A stretch of DNA of 64,000 nucleotides from NCBI RefSeq assembly GCF_907164915.1, contig NC_061862.1, positions 119,129,877 through 119,193,876 on the forward strand. The letters are read 5' to 3'. Positions 1 through 11,456 of the stretch are shown piece after piece. The notes beneath the pieces are model-generated. The model did no database searches. It worked only from the letters and a program-made list of their open reading frames with translations, and was not told the origin of the DNA. A program made the position numbers and the translations under genes. How positions within the stretch are numbered: the stretch's first letter is position 1; each line of letters starts with the position of its first letter. This DNA comes from Impatiens glandulifera. Its lineage: Eukaryota; Streptophyta; Magnoliopsida; Ericales; Balsaminaceae.

Positions 1-3000
1 TGAATCGAAAGTTTATTTGTGAAGGACAAAGCACCTTATAGTTCGACTTCCTTGGAAATTTTATCAATTCAGACTCACGAAAATATTTCACAGGTCTTGA
101 AATCTTTTTAGATTGTTCATATAATCCTAACCATTCGATTTGCTTGATTAGGAAATGAATGGACGCCCTAGAAAAATTGTCTCTTCAATAGATATAACAA
201 TCGATATTAATCTAAATACGACCGAAAATCCTCAAATAATATTGATCGGCCATTATTTAAACTCGCAAGAGCATCAAGTTAGTTGAGCTGCTAAATGCCA
301 ACATAGACTTCTTCTCTTGATTATACAAGGACAAGATAGACATTCATCCAAAAATCCCACGACATAATATTCCCCTTTATCCAGATGCTAAGCGAATAAA
401 GTAAAATCTCAGATGAATTAAAGATAAAGTCGTAAACAAAATAAAAAAAGAAGTCCAAAAGCAACTCAGAGCTAGATTTCTCAAGGTAGTTGATTATCTT
501 ACCTAGATAGCCAACGTAGTTCATGTTATAAAGAGAGACGGGAAAATATGTGTGTGTGTGGACTATTGGGATATAAATAAAGTCAACCCTAAAGATCACA
601 TCATGTTACCACACATTAACATATTGGTCAACCAAGCTATTGGTCATGAAATGTTATCATTCATAGCCGGATTCTCAAGATACAACCAAATCCTAATGCC
701 CCACAAGATGAGGAAAATACCCCTTATATAACAGAAGTAAGTACCTTTTATTATCGTGTCATGCATATTGGTCTTAAGAATGCGGGAGCAACCTATCAAA
801 GGGCAACCACCATGATCCTTCATGAAATGTTCAAAAGGATGTGGAAATCTATGCCGATGACATGATCGTCATAATAAATGATCGACAATGACATGTTCAA
901 AACCTTAGAAATTCCTATAAAGAATCAAGAAATATCAGTTATGCCTCAATCCTTAGAAATGTACGTTTGGAGTCACATCTAATAAAATTCTAAGGTTCCT
1001 AATCACTCAAAGAGTAATCGAAGTCGATCCCTAAGATAGAAGCAATCATGCCTATGCCAGTACCTCGAAACGAAATACTTCTCCAAAGATTTCTTAAAAA
1101 AATCCAATACACTAGTCGATTCATTAGTCATCTTAGTAGGTCATAAGATCCGCCGTTTATGCTTCTGAATAAAGACAAAATATTCGTATGAGATGAAAAT
1201 TATTAATAGGTATTTGACAGTATAATGGATTATTTAAAATCTCATCCCATACTAATGCCGCCACACCTGACAATTCTCTCATTTTATATCGTATTGTAAA
1301 AAAACAACCATGAGAAGCTATTTGGCTGAAAAAATAAAGGTAAACTCAAAACGGGTGTTTACTATTTCATTAAAAGGATAAGAATGACTTCATGTAAACT
1401 CAGTTACACCATAGTCGAGAAAATTTGGTTGACATTAGCATAAGTCACCGAGATGTTGAGACACTACATGCAAGCCCATCCTATTAAATTGGTATTAAGA
1501 CTAGAACCGATCCATTTCTTATTCCAATGAACCCTTCTGTAACCTAGGCTAGCTAAATGGATGATGATGATATTCAAATATGACATAACTGACCAAAGGA
1601 AGCGTTATTGTAGGCTTCCTAGATAACCAACCCATCATTGTTGAGTAAAAAGACGAACACAAATTCCCTGATCATAGAATTATGAGTATTATCAGAAACA
1701 TGGAAACAAATGATTGATTGAGTTTATAGAAAGGAAGGTTACAAAATTGATATTCTATTAGTTGACCCGAAATGGACATACAACCCAATATCCATAAAAC
1801 TCGAATACCCCGTCACTGATAACAAGGCCTAATACGAGGCATGCCTCTCGGATTTCAAATTGGCATATGAAAAAGGGACAACCAACCTAGAAGTCATTGG
1901 ACTCTAACCTGGTTACATCCTAAGTCAATGGCATGTGGCAAGTAATAGGGAAAAAATGAAACCCTATCACGCCCACTTGACAATTCATATGAACAAATTT
2001 GATCAAGTATAACTTTTTCATGCTCTAAGAAGCCAAAAGTATTTCACGGATTCTTTAGCTAATTTGGCGGATATTGTTCAAATTCCCAGAGGAATTAAAG
2101 TCAAACCCCTCAAAATTCAACAAATAACTTCTTATGAGAACATTGTTAAACTCTAGTACGATACTCTCAAAAATACATAGAATGTGGAGAGTATTCATCA
2201 CCTTTCTGAGCGAAGGAATGACGGGTCTTGTGCCAATATTCCACCAACTATTCTTGGATTTCTAACAAACTTTACTGATGATCTTTCGACGGTCAAAACA
2301 TGCTTTGAATAGATAATCTTTGAATTCAAAAAGGATCATGGAAGACATGTGGCCCACAAATGAATGAAATAACTTTAGCCAAGAAAATACTTTGCTTAGG
2401 ATATTATTGGAAAAACCTCGAGAAAGAATGTATGAGTTATGTAAGGAGTTGTCATTAGTGCCTAATTTATGATAAACTAGGTCATATTTCGGCTTTGATC
2501 CTCTAAAACATGATATCCCCTTGGCCTGTTTCTACATGAGGGCATTTATGTCATTAGGAAATTATCCCCATTCTTCAAATGGACAAGAATTCATACTCTT
2601 ATTCATAGAATACTTCACCAAATGGGTTCAAGCAGCCTCTTACAAAGTTTTGAAATCATATCAAGTGGAAAAGTTCATATGCACTAACATCATTGCTAGA
2701 TATGGAGTTCCGTATGCCCTAATTTCGGACAATGGTCGACACTTCAAAGAAAAGTGTTGCAATTTCTCGACAAGTTCAAGATCGATCAACATAATTATTT
2801 TCCCTACAAACTTATGGTGTGGTCGAAACGGAATACAAAAGCGCAATTAGGATTATCAATAAGATGACCATCACATACAAGGACCAGTATGGGAAACTAC
2901 ATATGCCTTATAGGATCCCAAACCTCGATGAACGAAACTCTTATCTACTATAATTGCACCCTATCAAAACATAAGAGTTATGACCAACTTCTTCGAGAGT

Positions 3001-3250
3001 TATGATTCCGAATAATTTTTTATAAATAGGATCAAAATTATAGTCAATATCTCGAAATTGGAGAAAAGGAAATTTGATTCATTGATGAAAAAAACATTTA
3101 AATCCAAAGGAATATGAAGATGTGTTTAGAGCCCAGCCATGAAAATGTTTTGAATACAAAAATGTCATGATGCGTTAGAATGATCAAGGTTCATACCAAT
3201 CTCGAAAAAAAGGAAAGAGATAAGAATAGGAATTGGAGGAACATAAAATG
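1..3250 (+). pseudogene. Decayed Ty3/gypsy pol, Tat/Ogre-like
   Basis: This is a remnant of the polyprotein that copies and integrates a gypsy retrotransposon. Reading across frames, reverse transcriptase signatures run from about 300 to 880: a CVDYWDINK block near 550, a GLKNAGATYQRA block near 770-810, and the catalytic box as YADD at 849-860, where YVDD is usual. RNase H traces lie at about 1790-2150, including a YEACL motif near 1835. Integrase follows at about 2340-2970. The order RT, RNase H, integrase is the Ty3/gypsy order, and the wording of the blocks resembles the Tat/Ogre lineage. Many stops and frameshifts are present, so it is long dead. The 5' part (LTR, gag, protease) lies outside the window. 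Downstream is a hairpin array that may be its 3' untranslated region. Confidence 0.85.
2521..2850 (+). pseudogene. Integrase core fragment of the gypsy pol
   Basis: This is the longest open stretch of the decayed gypsy pol (109 codons). It shows the integrase core wording EYFTKWVQAASY at about residues 30-41 and YGVPYALISDNGRHF near residues 61-75, which carries the second catalytic Asp of the DDE triad. The segment that should hold the first catalytic Asp (around residues 4-12, MRAFMSLG) has lost it. After a frameshift near 2800 the third-acid region continues as a GVVE motif near 2818. No function is expected. The match to gypsy integrase is clear; the lineage call (Tat/Ogre) is inference. 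Confidence 0.85.
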
Positions 3251-3429
3251 TCCTTTTATCAAAAAACATGAGTCATTTGTTAAAATATAGCTTCAAACCA
3301 CCGACTAACAGATTTCAACTAGTCACGAAATTCATTTTATTATAAAAAAGTAAAAGAATGCCATTGAAATATTCCCTTAAAAGGTAAGAGTCGGAACAAA
3401 TACTACAAATTAAAATAAGCAAATCGAGT

Positions 3430-5830
3430 CTCCAAAAACCCTATTTGTCGATAGGTATCTAAATCTTGTATGCTGACAAGTAGCGCGATCATTTGTACAT
3501 GATACACTCAAACTATATGTCAATAGGTACGAGACAACGTTTTTACACGATTCTGTCTAAAACATATTTGTTGATATGTATCCAAACCTTATATGTTGAC
3601 AAGTACTAAACATTATTCGTACATGATCCACTCAAACACTATATATCGATTGGTACGAGACATCATTTTTACACGATTTCATTCAAAACCTATATGTTGA
3701 TAGGTATTTAAACCTTGTCATTTGACAAGTACCGCGATCATTTGAACATGATCCACTCAAACCCTATTTGTTGATAGGTACGGGACGTCCTTTTTACACG
3801 GTTTTGTCCAAACCATATTTGTTGATAGATATCCAAACATTGTTTGTTGATAAGTATCAATGATCATTCATATATAATTCACTCAAACCCTATATGTTGA
3901 TATGTTCGAGACATCATTTTTATACGTTTCGTCCAAAACCTATCAATTGATAGGTATCCAAACCTTTTTGTTGACAAGTACCGAAATCAGTCATACATGA
4001 TAAAAAAATCCTATATGTTGATTGCTATCTAGACCATGTTCGTTGACAGTTCCAAATATCATTCGTACATGATCCACTCAAAACTATCAGTCAATAGCTA
4101 CGAGATATTGTTTTTACACTATTTCTTCCAACCCCCTATCTATTGATATTTATCAAAAACCTTGTATGTTGACAAGTACATAGATCATTCGTACATGATC
4201 CACTAAAATCTATTTATTAATATTTATCCAAACTTTGTATGTTGATAAGTATTGATTTCATTCATACTTGATTCACTAAAACCATATATGTTGATAGGTA
4301 TTCAAACCTTGTCTGTTGACAAATATCGCTATTATACATACATGATCCACTCAAACCCTATTTATCGATGAGTATAAGACATCGTTTTTACACGATTCCA
4401 TCCAAACCCTATATGTTGATAAGTATCCAAAAAAATTTTAGACAAGTACTAGCGATCATTCGTACATTATCCAATCAAACTCTATTTGTTGATAAGTACG
4501 AGACATCGTTTTTATACGATTTCAAACAAACCCTATATATTGATAGGTATCCACACCTTATCTATTGACAAATACCGAGATCATTCATACATGATCCACG
4601 ATATCTTATATGTTAACAAGTATTAGAGATCATTCGTACATGATTCACTCAAAATCTATTTGTCAATAGGTATGAGACTTCGTTTTTAAACGATTCCATC
4701 AAAACTCTATTTATTTCTTGGTATCCAAACCTTATTTGTTGATAAGTACTAGAGATTTTTGTACATGATCCACTCAAACTCTATTTATCGATAGGTATGA
4801 GATATAATTTTTACACGATTCCGTCCAAACCCCTATATTGATAGTTATCAAAAACCTTATTTGTTAACAAGTACGTAGATCATTCGTACATGATCCACTA
4901 AACCCTATTTGTTGATAAGTATCCAAACTTTATTTGTTGACAAGTACCGAGATTATTGATACTTGATTCACCATAACCTTATATGTTTATATGTATCCAA
5001 ACCATGTTTGTTGACAAGTACCATAGATCATTCGTACATGATCCACTCAAACCCTATCCATATATTGGTACAAGATATTGTTTTACACGATTTTTCCAAG
5101 CCCTATTTGTTGATAGGTATCCAAATATTTTTTGTTGGCAAGTACCAGCGATCATTCATACATGATCCACTCAAACTTTATTTGTTGATAGGTACTATAC
5201 ATCGATTTTACTTAACACCGTACAAACCCTATATATTGATAGGTATCCAAACCTTGTATGTTGACAAGTATCGAGATCATTCATACATGACACAAAAACC
5301 ATATATATTGATAGGTATCCAATCCTTATTTTTTTACATGTACCATAAATCATTCGTACATGATCCACTCAAAACATATTTGACAATAAGTAGGAGACAT
5401 TGTTTTTACACGATTCCGTGTAAACCCTATTTATAGATAGGTATCAAAAACTTTCTATATTGACAAGTACAAAGATCATTCGTACATGATCTACTAAAAC
5501 TCTGTATGTTTATAGGTATCCAAACCTTATTTATTGACAAGTACTGAGATCATTCGTACATGATCCACTAAAACCCTATCCAATATTAGGTATCCAAATC
5601 TTGTATGTTAACAAGTACCGCAATCATTTGTACATGATCCACTCAAACTTTATATGTTGGTAGGTTTGAAAAATCGTTTTTACAATATTCCATCCAAGCC
5701 CTATTTGTCAATAGGTATCTAAACCTTGTCTATTGACATGTACACAGATCATTCATACATGATCCACATAACCCTTTCTACTAATAAGTGTAAAATCCAC
5801 ATGATCATTCACTCATACATGATCCAGATC
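3430..5830. repeat. 2.4 kb minisatellite built of four short hairpins
   Basis: A degenerate tandem array. The commonest spacing is about 125 bp, with some 72 bp units that lack one block; the conserved word GATCCACTCAAA recurs near 3501, 3625, 3750, 3876 and 4071. Each full unit carries four inverted repeats: CCTAT-TTGTTG-ATAGG, CTTGT-ATGTTG-ACAAG, GATCAT-TCGTAC-ATGATC and ATCGT-TTTTAC-ACGAT, all with 6-nt loops. Open frames inside (for example 4963-5436) are by-products of repeat periodicity and are not genes. It follows the gypsy integrase directly. Tat-lineage elements are known for hypervariable tandem repeats in the 3' UTR, so that is the best guess for its origin; the U3 of the adjacent minus-strand LTR is the alternative. 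Confidence 0.9.
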
Positions 5831-6089
5831 ATTTTATCACTTTGAGTAATTTCCTGTTGGCCTTAAGTTCTTCGATATATTGAGCCAGCCGGAAATGATA
5901 CTTCATACGGTTTACATCTCAGCCGATCCAGTGAGAAGAGTCAAATTGATTTACTTGATTTTGTCGGGATCCTTGAGACAAAATTCCTCAACCGGTTCGG
6001 TGCGGCTTGAGTTGTACCTGCACAAGAAAGTTTGAGACTAATTAAGTTCTTTGGCCGGTTTAAGATTAACTTACTTAATTTTTCTAACA
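5831..6089 (-). mobile_element. LTR start fragment (TGTTAG family), minus strand
   Basis: On the minus strand this begins TGTTAGAAAAATTAAG at 6089 and runs into the hairpin array. It shares with the complete LTRs elsewhere in the window the TGTTAG terminus, an early AACTTAA-type stretch, a GTGCAGG word and a polypurine tract just outside the end. The distal part of the LTR (R/U5, expected terminus CCTAACA) is not recognisable, so its left limit is arbitrary. Confidence 0.55.
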
Positions 6090-6313
6090 ATTTCTTCCTT
6101 TTTGATTATTTAGAATAAATATTCAAAACTTCTAATTATTGGCCGGTTTAAAAGAACTTAACTTTATTTGGTCATTTTAAAATTAACTTAATTTTTCTAA
6201 CAATTTCTCCCTTTTTGATTATTTAGAATAAATATTCAAAACTTGTAATTGTTGGCCGATTTGAAAGAACTTGACTTTATTTGCCCATTTTTCTGGAGAA
6301 TTGTTTTTGAAAA
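6090..6313 (-). repeat. Duplicated polypurine-tract/LTR-start module
   Basis: Two copies of a roughly 113 bp module. On the minus strand each reads a run such as AAAAAGGGAGAAAT followed by TGTTAGAAAAATTAAG, with putative LTR starts at 6089 and 6202. The polypurine tract primes plus-strand DNA synthesis in LTR elements. The duplication recurs in related elements at 21.9-22.1, 31.67-31.77 and 60.8-61.0 kb. At 6314 the sequence changes to plus-strand copia pol, so this is also a junction between two elements. Confidence 0.6.
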
Positions 6314-7703
6314 TGGGTCTTTAGGAACAAGCTTAGTGAAGACGGTTTAGTCATTAGAAACAAAGCTCGTTCAGTTGCTCAAGGATATAGACAAAAGGAA
6401 GGTATTGATTTTGATGAGTCTTTTGCACCGGTTGTAAGACTAGAGGAAATTAGAATCTTCCTAACATATGCATCTTTTAAGAAGTTTAAAGTCTTTCAAA
6501 TGGATGTGAAAAGTGCATTTTTAAATGGGAAATTAAGTGAATAAGTATATGTAGAGCAACCCCCTGGTTTTGTAGATCATGTTTTGTCAAATCATGTTTA
6601 TAGGCTTGACAAAGCGTTATATGGTCTGAAACAAGCTCCTAGAGCTTGGTATGACACTCTAACCAATTTCTTGTTTGATCATGACTTTGTTGTTGGAACA
6701 GTGGATAAAACCCTATTTAGATTTACTAAAGATTCTCACATCCTACTTGTTCAGATATATGTTAATGACATTATTTTTGGTTCAACTAACCCCAAATTGT
6801 GTGAGAAATTTGCTAAGCTGATGTAGGATAGGTTTGAAATGAGCATGACGGGAGAACTTACATTCTTCCTTGGACTTCAAGTCCGTCAGTTAGAAAACAG
6901 AACTCTTATCAACCAGGCCAAATACACCAAAGAACTGCTAAAGAAGTATGGTTTGAAGAATTGTTCTGCAGCAGCTACTCCAATGAGCTCTTCGATTAAA
7001 TTGGATAAAGATGAAGGTGGCCGAAGTGTCGATGTAACAACATATAGAGGACTCATCGGTTCTTTGTTGTATGTAACTGCTAGCAGACCAGACATTCAAT
7101 TTGCTTTTGGTGTGTGTGGCAGATTTCAGGCTGATCCTATACTCTCTCATTTTACTACTGCTAAACGTATTCTTAAATACTTATAGGGAACTCAAAATTT
7201 GGGACTGTGGTATCCGATGGATTTCAGTTTCAATTTAATTAGTTTCTCAGATGCAGATTATGTAGGATGCAAAATTGATAGAAAAAGCACAAGTGGAACT
7301 TGCCAGTTCCTTGGAGATCGTCTAATCACATGGTTCAATAAGAAGCAGACATCGGTCGCCACGTCCAAAGCTGAAATAGAGTATCTTGCAACTGGAAGTT
7401 GTTGTTCTCAAGTTTTGTGGATGCAACAACAACTTAGAGACTATGAGATTGAGGCTGATGAATCTCCAATTTTCTGCGACAACACAAGTGCTATTGCAAT
7501 CACTTACAATCCAGTTCTGCATTCTCGGACAAAGCATATTGAAATCAGGAAATCACTTCATCCGAGAACACGTATATCAAAAACAGATTCGTCTTGAACA
7601 TGTTCCTACAGATCAACAAACTATAGACATTTTCACGAAACCCCTACCGGAAGCAAAGTTTTCTCACTTTAGAAACATGTTAGGTCTTGTTGATCTTGAT
7701 TGA
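6314..7703 (+). pseudogene. Ty1/copia reverse transcriptase-RNase H, 3' part of pol
   Basis: C-terminal part of a copia polyprotein, about 460 codons. RT begins at 6314 (WVFRNK) and shows [16 protein letters not shown], the [12 protein letters not shown] block and LYGLKQAPRAWYDTL. The catalytic box reads YVNDI instead of YVDDI, removing one metal-binding Asp. GLQV, the RPDI region and the RNase H block with SDADYVGC, RKSTSGTC and ATSKAEIEY follow, ending HFRNMLGLVDLD. Breaks: TAA at 6542, TAG at 6824, TAG at 7184 and a frameshift near 7555. Capsid, protease and integrase are missing upstream, where the element abuts a minus-strand LTR fragment. The layout (pol, spacer, extra ORF, LTR) suggests a SIRE/Maximus-like element. 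Confidence 0.93.
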
Positions 7704-7718
7704 TGTGATTATGTGCAT

Positions 7719-7732
7719 AAATTAAGGGGGAA
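7719..7732 (+). promoter_or_regulatory. Internal polypurine-like tract after pol
   Basis: AAATTAAGGGGGAA sits 16 bp after the pol stop, in the context GCATAAATTAAGGGGG. Nearly the same phrase occurs at 49142-49160 in another element. In simpler copia elements such a tract directly precedes the 3' LTR; here an extra ORF and about 1.8 kb separate it from the LTR. Confidence 0.5.
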
Positions 7733-8360
7733 CATATTGTTCTAAACAAAACTGAACAGATATGAAAGACAGAGGTCTTAATTTGTCCTAAGGATTCAGA
7801 GTTTGAAAAACACAGCTACTTTGACGAACGTCTACCTTAGCAGTTTCATCTTCATATGAAATTATTGTCTTGGTTATTTTAACCTGCATGGTTAGACGGA
7901 TACGTCTAATAGACGTTAGACGTTTTTACGTCATGAGCAAGAGGACACTCACGTCTAACCAGACACGCGTGTTTCACGTGATGTTATTGCATAGTTAGAC
8001 GGATACGTCTAATAGACTGATTTCCAAAGAGAATGTGAAAATGTGAAAAGGAGAATAAACGTCTAACTACTTGTGTAATTAGACTCTTCATCTTCTGGCT
8101 ATTTCGACAGCTGTCATTTAATTATTTCTGCTCAAGTTCATTTTCCCGCCGAAAACTAAATCAGTCATTCCTCAAAAGAATTGAAGACACGTGTCTCTCA
8201 ATATGCAAGGAATGACTAATATGTCTGACAACTTTTTCTTGTACACTTAGTATTAAACGTTCGGTTTCATGCTAACATTAAATGTTGTGTTTATTGGGAA
8301 CTTACTTTTGAAGTTCTTGACGGTAGGAGTAATCATTAGTTATTTTCTGCATGATTAAAC
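7733..8360 (+). other. Non-coding spacer between pol and ORF3a with TTAGACG repeats
   Basis: No credible coding frame. Between about 7880 and 8100 it holds a loose cluster of TTAGACG/CGTCTAA words, including TTAGACGGATACGTCTAA twice (near 7893 and 7997), the same hairpin motif that forms long arrays in the LTR of this element. The end of the spacer carries the TATA-like box listed next. Confidence 0.6.
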
Positions 8361-8365
8361 CTTGA

Positions 8366-8373
8366 TATTTATA
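8366..8373 (+). promoter_or_regulatory. TATA-like box upstream of ORF3a
   Basis: TATTTATA, 93 bp before the ORF3a ATG at 8466, followed by a leader rich in C and T (CAATCTCTCTCTCTTTAG near 8410). Comparable boxes precede four other ORF3 starts in the window. The promoter role is inferred from position and recurrence. Confidence 0.45.
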
Positions 8374-8465
8374 GGGTTATTCACTCTAAAAGATAGAAGA
8401 TCTTAGAAATCAATCTCTCTCTCTTTAGAACTCGAATCGTTCAAACTCTTGTTCATCAAATCCAA

Positions 8466-9224
8466 ATGTCGTCTTTCTGTCCAAAGTCGATTCAAGTGGA
8501 TTTTCAATCCGTATCCACTTTCCAATCTCTTAGAATTCATAGGATGTTTGAGTCTCTTAAAGCCTCCGGGCTTAGGAAGTTTTTTTCTCCTCATAAACTC
8601 TATCACGAACAGCTAGTCAACGAATTTTTCAAAACTGTTGGCTTCTATCAGGATAAAGTTATTGCTGGGGCCGTAATAGGCCAGATGATCTGCATCACTG
8701 AAGAGTCCTTTGGTACGTTTTTCCAACTTCCAAAAGTAGGTATCGATGAGTTCTCAACCACTCCTCCTGGTATAATGTATACGATGATGAAAATCTTTTT
8801 CGATTCCCCTCAAGTAGACATTCATGGAAAGAAAAAACTTCTGAAGGTTGAATATGCTCTTTTAAGCGACATCGTATCGAAATCCCTTCTTTTTAAGGAG
8901 TCTTCCTACAAATATTGTACGAAGGTCTTTCAGATAATGGTGGTTATCACCAGGGGTGTTCTTGTCATCTGGACAAGCTTCCTCTTCGGAAATCCTGTTA
9001 GAATGGTTGTTGCTCGGAAGAAGATTTTTGGCTTTGATGGTCCTCTTAGCTCTCTTCTTTGTTTCCTTCTGAATGAACCCGGTAAGAGTTTTCCCCTTCC
9101 TTCTAAAATTTTGAATTTCTAGAAGGTTGTCGATTATGTTCAAAGGGTGGAGACGCTTAAGTCCAAGAAAAGGAAAAGAGAAGACGCCAACTCCCCTCTA
9201 ACTGCAGTCTTAGAGATATCTTAG
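8466..9224 (+). pseudogene. ORF3a: extra gene of a copia element, plant transposon-type domain
   Basis: About 253 codons starting MSSFCPKSIQVDFQSV and broken only by one TAG at 9120-9122. Readable features: an N-terminal VDFxSV motif, SLKASGLRKFF near residue 34-44, NEFFKT near 55, a long hydrophobic middle, and GFDGPLSSLL near 190 that aligns with GYAPxLS in the other ORF3a copies. The tail past the stop is basic (KSKKRKRE), a possible nuclear signal. It resembles the uncharacterised 'putative plant transposon protein' domain family. The function is unknown and no enzyme motif is visible. It lies between copia pol and the 3' LTR, where SIRE-type elements carry an env-like ORF, but I see no signal peptide or clear envelope features. 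Relatives: 12149-12883 (minus) and 18401-18748. Confidence 0.7.
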
Positions 9225-9501
9225 GTTGAAGTCTATCCTCTCCAGAAGTAAAGTCTAGGAAGAAGAAGAAGAATAGAATTTAAATGTCTTTTTGAAAGTT
9301 CTTTTGAATATTTTTATGATGTTTTTGGGGTAAACTTATTTTGGGTAAATTGAACAATGTTTTGTGTGTTTCTTCTGAAAACACTCATATGTGATTGATT
9401 TGGATATTTTTTAATGTTTTACTTGCATGCAAACAGCTTTGTTTATTTATATGATGAATGCATGGTTTAGTATATGTATGCAGGTTTCCATTTTCTTCAT
9501 C

Positions 9502-9515
9502 AAAAAGGGGGGAAT
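9502..9515 (+). promoter_or_regulatory. Polypurine tract of the 3' LTR
   Basis: AAAAAGGGGGGAAT directly precedes the LTR that starts at 9516. Its position and composition are those of the plus-strand primer of an LTR element. The 9225-9501 stretch before it is T-rich 3' flank with no gene. Confidence 0.75.
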
Positions 9516-11456
9516 TATTGGGTCAAATTATTTTGACTAAGTGTTGAAATAATTTAACCACTGAGATTTTGATGATGAAATGACTTATGAGTTTTTATGA
9601 AGGTGTATTGAAACAATATTTCATAAAACTTAGCTCTAATGAGGGTCATTATACCGATTTTGGCATTCAATGCATAGAATTAGACGTACAGTCTAACTCA
9701 TCGGAGTTAGACGTGTAGTCTAATGAATGCATAGAACTAGACATACAGTCTAACTCATCGTAATTAGACGTGTAGTCTAATAGACGTGTAATTAGACGGA
9801 TGGTCTAATAGACACACGGAATTAGACGTAAGTTTAATGCATAGAATTAGACGTACAGTCTAACTCATCGGAGTTAGACGTGTAGTCTAATGAATGCATA
9901 GAATTAGACGTACAGTCTAACTCATCGGAGTTAGACGTGTAGTCTAATGAATGTAAAGAATTAGACGTAAGTCTAATGAATACACGGAATTAGAGGTAAG
10001 TCTAATGTGTTCGAAATTAGACGTACCGTCTAACTCACCGGAGTTAGACGTGTAGTCTAATAGACTTGTAATTAGACGGATGGTCTAATAGATATTCGGA
10101 ATTAGACGTACAGTCTAACTCACTAGAGTTAGACGCGTAGTCTAATATATTTACAATTAGACGGATAGTATAATTTGTTCGGAATTAGACGTGTAGTCTA
10201 ATTAATGAAATTTAGACGTGCGTCTAACTTCTTCAGACAAGTATGAGGTAGAACCGGAATTAGACGTGTAGTCTAACTCTGTGGAGTTAGACATACCGTC
10301 TAATAGTTATTGGATAATTAGACATGTAGTCTAATTAGTGAAAGTTAGACGTGCGTCTAACTCCTTCAGACAAGTCTGAGGTAGAACCGGAATTAGACGT
10401 GTAGTCTAACTTAGTGGAGTTAGACGTACCGTCTAATGGTTATTTTAATTAGACGTAAGTCTAATTCTATTAGACCAGGCGGTCTAATAGACGTTATTAT
10501 TAAAAGGAAATGTGTGATTTCATTAGACTGATTTTACAATCTGTCTAACTGAAATACGTCTAATGCTCAGCTTAAGCAGTTGCTTGAAGCTAGCATTTCA
10601 CCTACCCACGTGCTATAGTTGTACCCTACTCCTGCTCCACTTTCAAATGAAGATTAGTACAATAACTATATGCAACCAACCAAGGAATGCCACTTAAGAG
10701 AATTTTACTCACATTACTTATTTTGCAGGTACATCCCTGATGGAATATTCGGCGCACTACCAGTGATGTACGGCCACGACCCTTGTGCTCAGAACCTGCT
10801 GTGTACAATGGAGGCTTTCCAATGGAAGAGTGCCACGTATCATTCTAAAAGATTCGACTGTTAACTCCTGCTCAGTATTTAACAAATCTATAGGATAACG
10901 GACAATCTGCCTCAACCAGAACAATCTGCCTTACGAATTTTCCTCAAGCAATCTGATTTTGTAGAGAGAGAAACTACTCAATCATCTTGCTTACTGAACT
11001 CATATTGTGAAGCTACTTTCTGATTGTATTTGTTGTGAATCAAGAGATGGCTAGAATCAAATTACCTTTAGCTAAGTGATATATATTCTTCATCTTGTAA
11101 TTGAACAGAAAGTGTTATGTTCAATAGTGAGCTAAGTGTGTTTAAACTATATTTGATTCGAATCATATTATAGTGAATCCTTCCGGTGGTTAGAAGAAGG
11201 GGTGACTTAGGAGAGTTTCTCCGAACATCCATAAATAAACTGTTGTGTTCTTTCATTTCTGTCATCTTTTCATATTTCATCTTATGCTTCAAACCCAAGT
11301 AAACAATTTCGCTTTGAATCTGTTTCAAGTGTTTACTAGTGTTTGCGTAGAATAGAAAGCGAATTAAATTCCTAACATGATTTCTTTCAAACCATTTTTC
11401 ATAAGCCTTCATCCTTAGTCAGACCCCCGTCTCTATCGATAAAGCCAATCCTATCA
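9516..11456 (+). mobile_element. 3' LTR (1.94 kb) of the copia element at 6.3-9.5 kb
   Basis: It begins TATTGGGTCAAAT (TGTTGGGTCAAAT in its sister at 44723) and ends CCTATCA at 11456. A second copy, 44723-46743, defines both ends. The U3 side is dominated by the TTAGAC hairpin array. A TATA-like TATTTAA at 10876-10882 and an end segment reading CCCGTCTCTATCGATAAAG follow. Short open frames inside (10626-11412) are accidental. The 5' LTR and gag are missing, so no target duplication can be read. On its right it abuts a minus-strand ORF3b start, as if inserted there. Confidence 0.85.
9655..10560. repeat. TTAGAC/GTCTAA hairpin array in U3
   Basis: Dozens of short inverted repeats of the form TTAGAC-N(2-6)-GTCTAA, for example 9680-9696 (loop GTACA) and 9707-9723 (loop GTGTA). 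Between them lies a second inverted repeat, TAACTC-ATCG-GAGTTA, which overlaps the first so that stems can be exchanged. A third type, CAGAC-AA-GTCTG, recurs near 10367. Spacer words vary while the stems are largely kept. Confidence 0.9.

Noticed and set aside
4963..5436. 157-codon open frame
   Set aside because: It lies wholly inside the hairpin minisatellite; its repetitive Tyr/Ile/His composition follows from the repeat period, not from coding constraint.
8466..9224. Interpretation of ORF3a as a retroviral-type envelope
   Set aside because: No signal peptide, no clear transmembrane anchor or cleavage site is visible; the env-like label in SIRE-type elements rests on position only.
9655..10560. 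Possible CRISPR-like array
   Set aside because: Units are irregular and palindromic, the spacers are themselves repeats, and the setting is a plant LTR.
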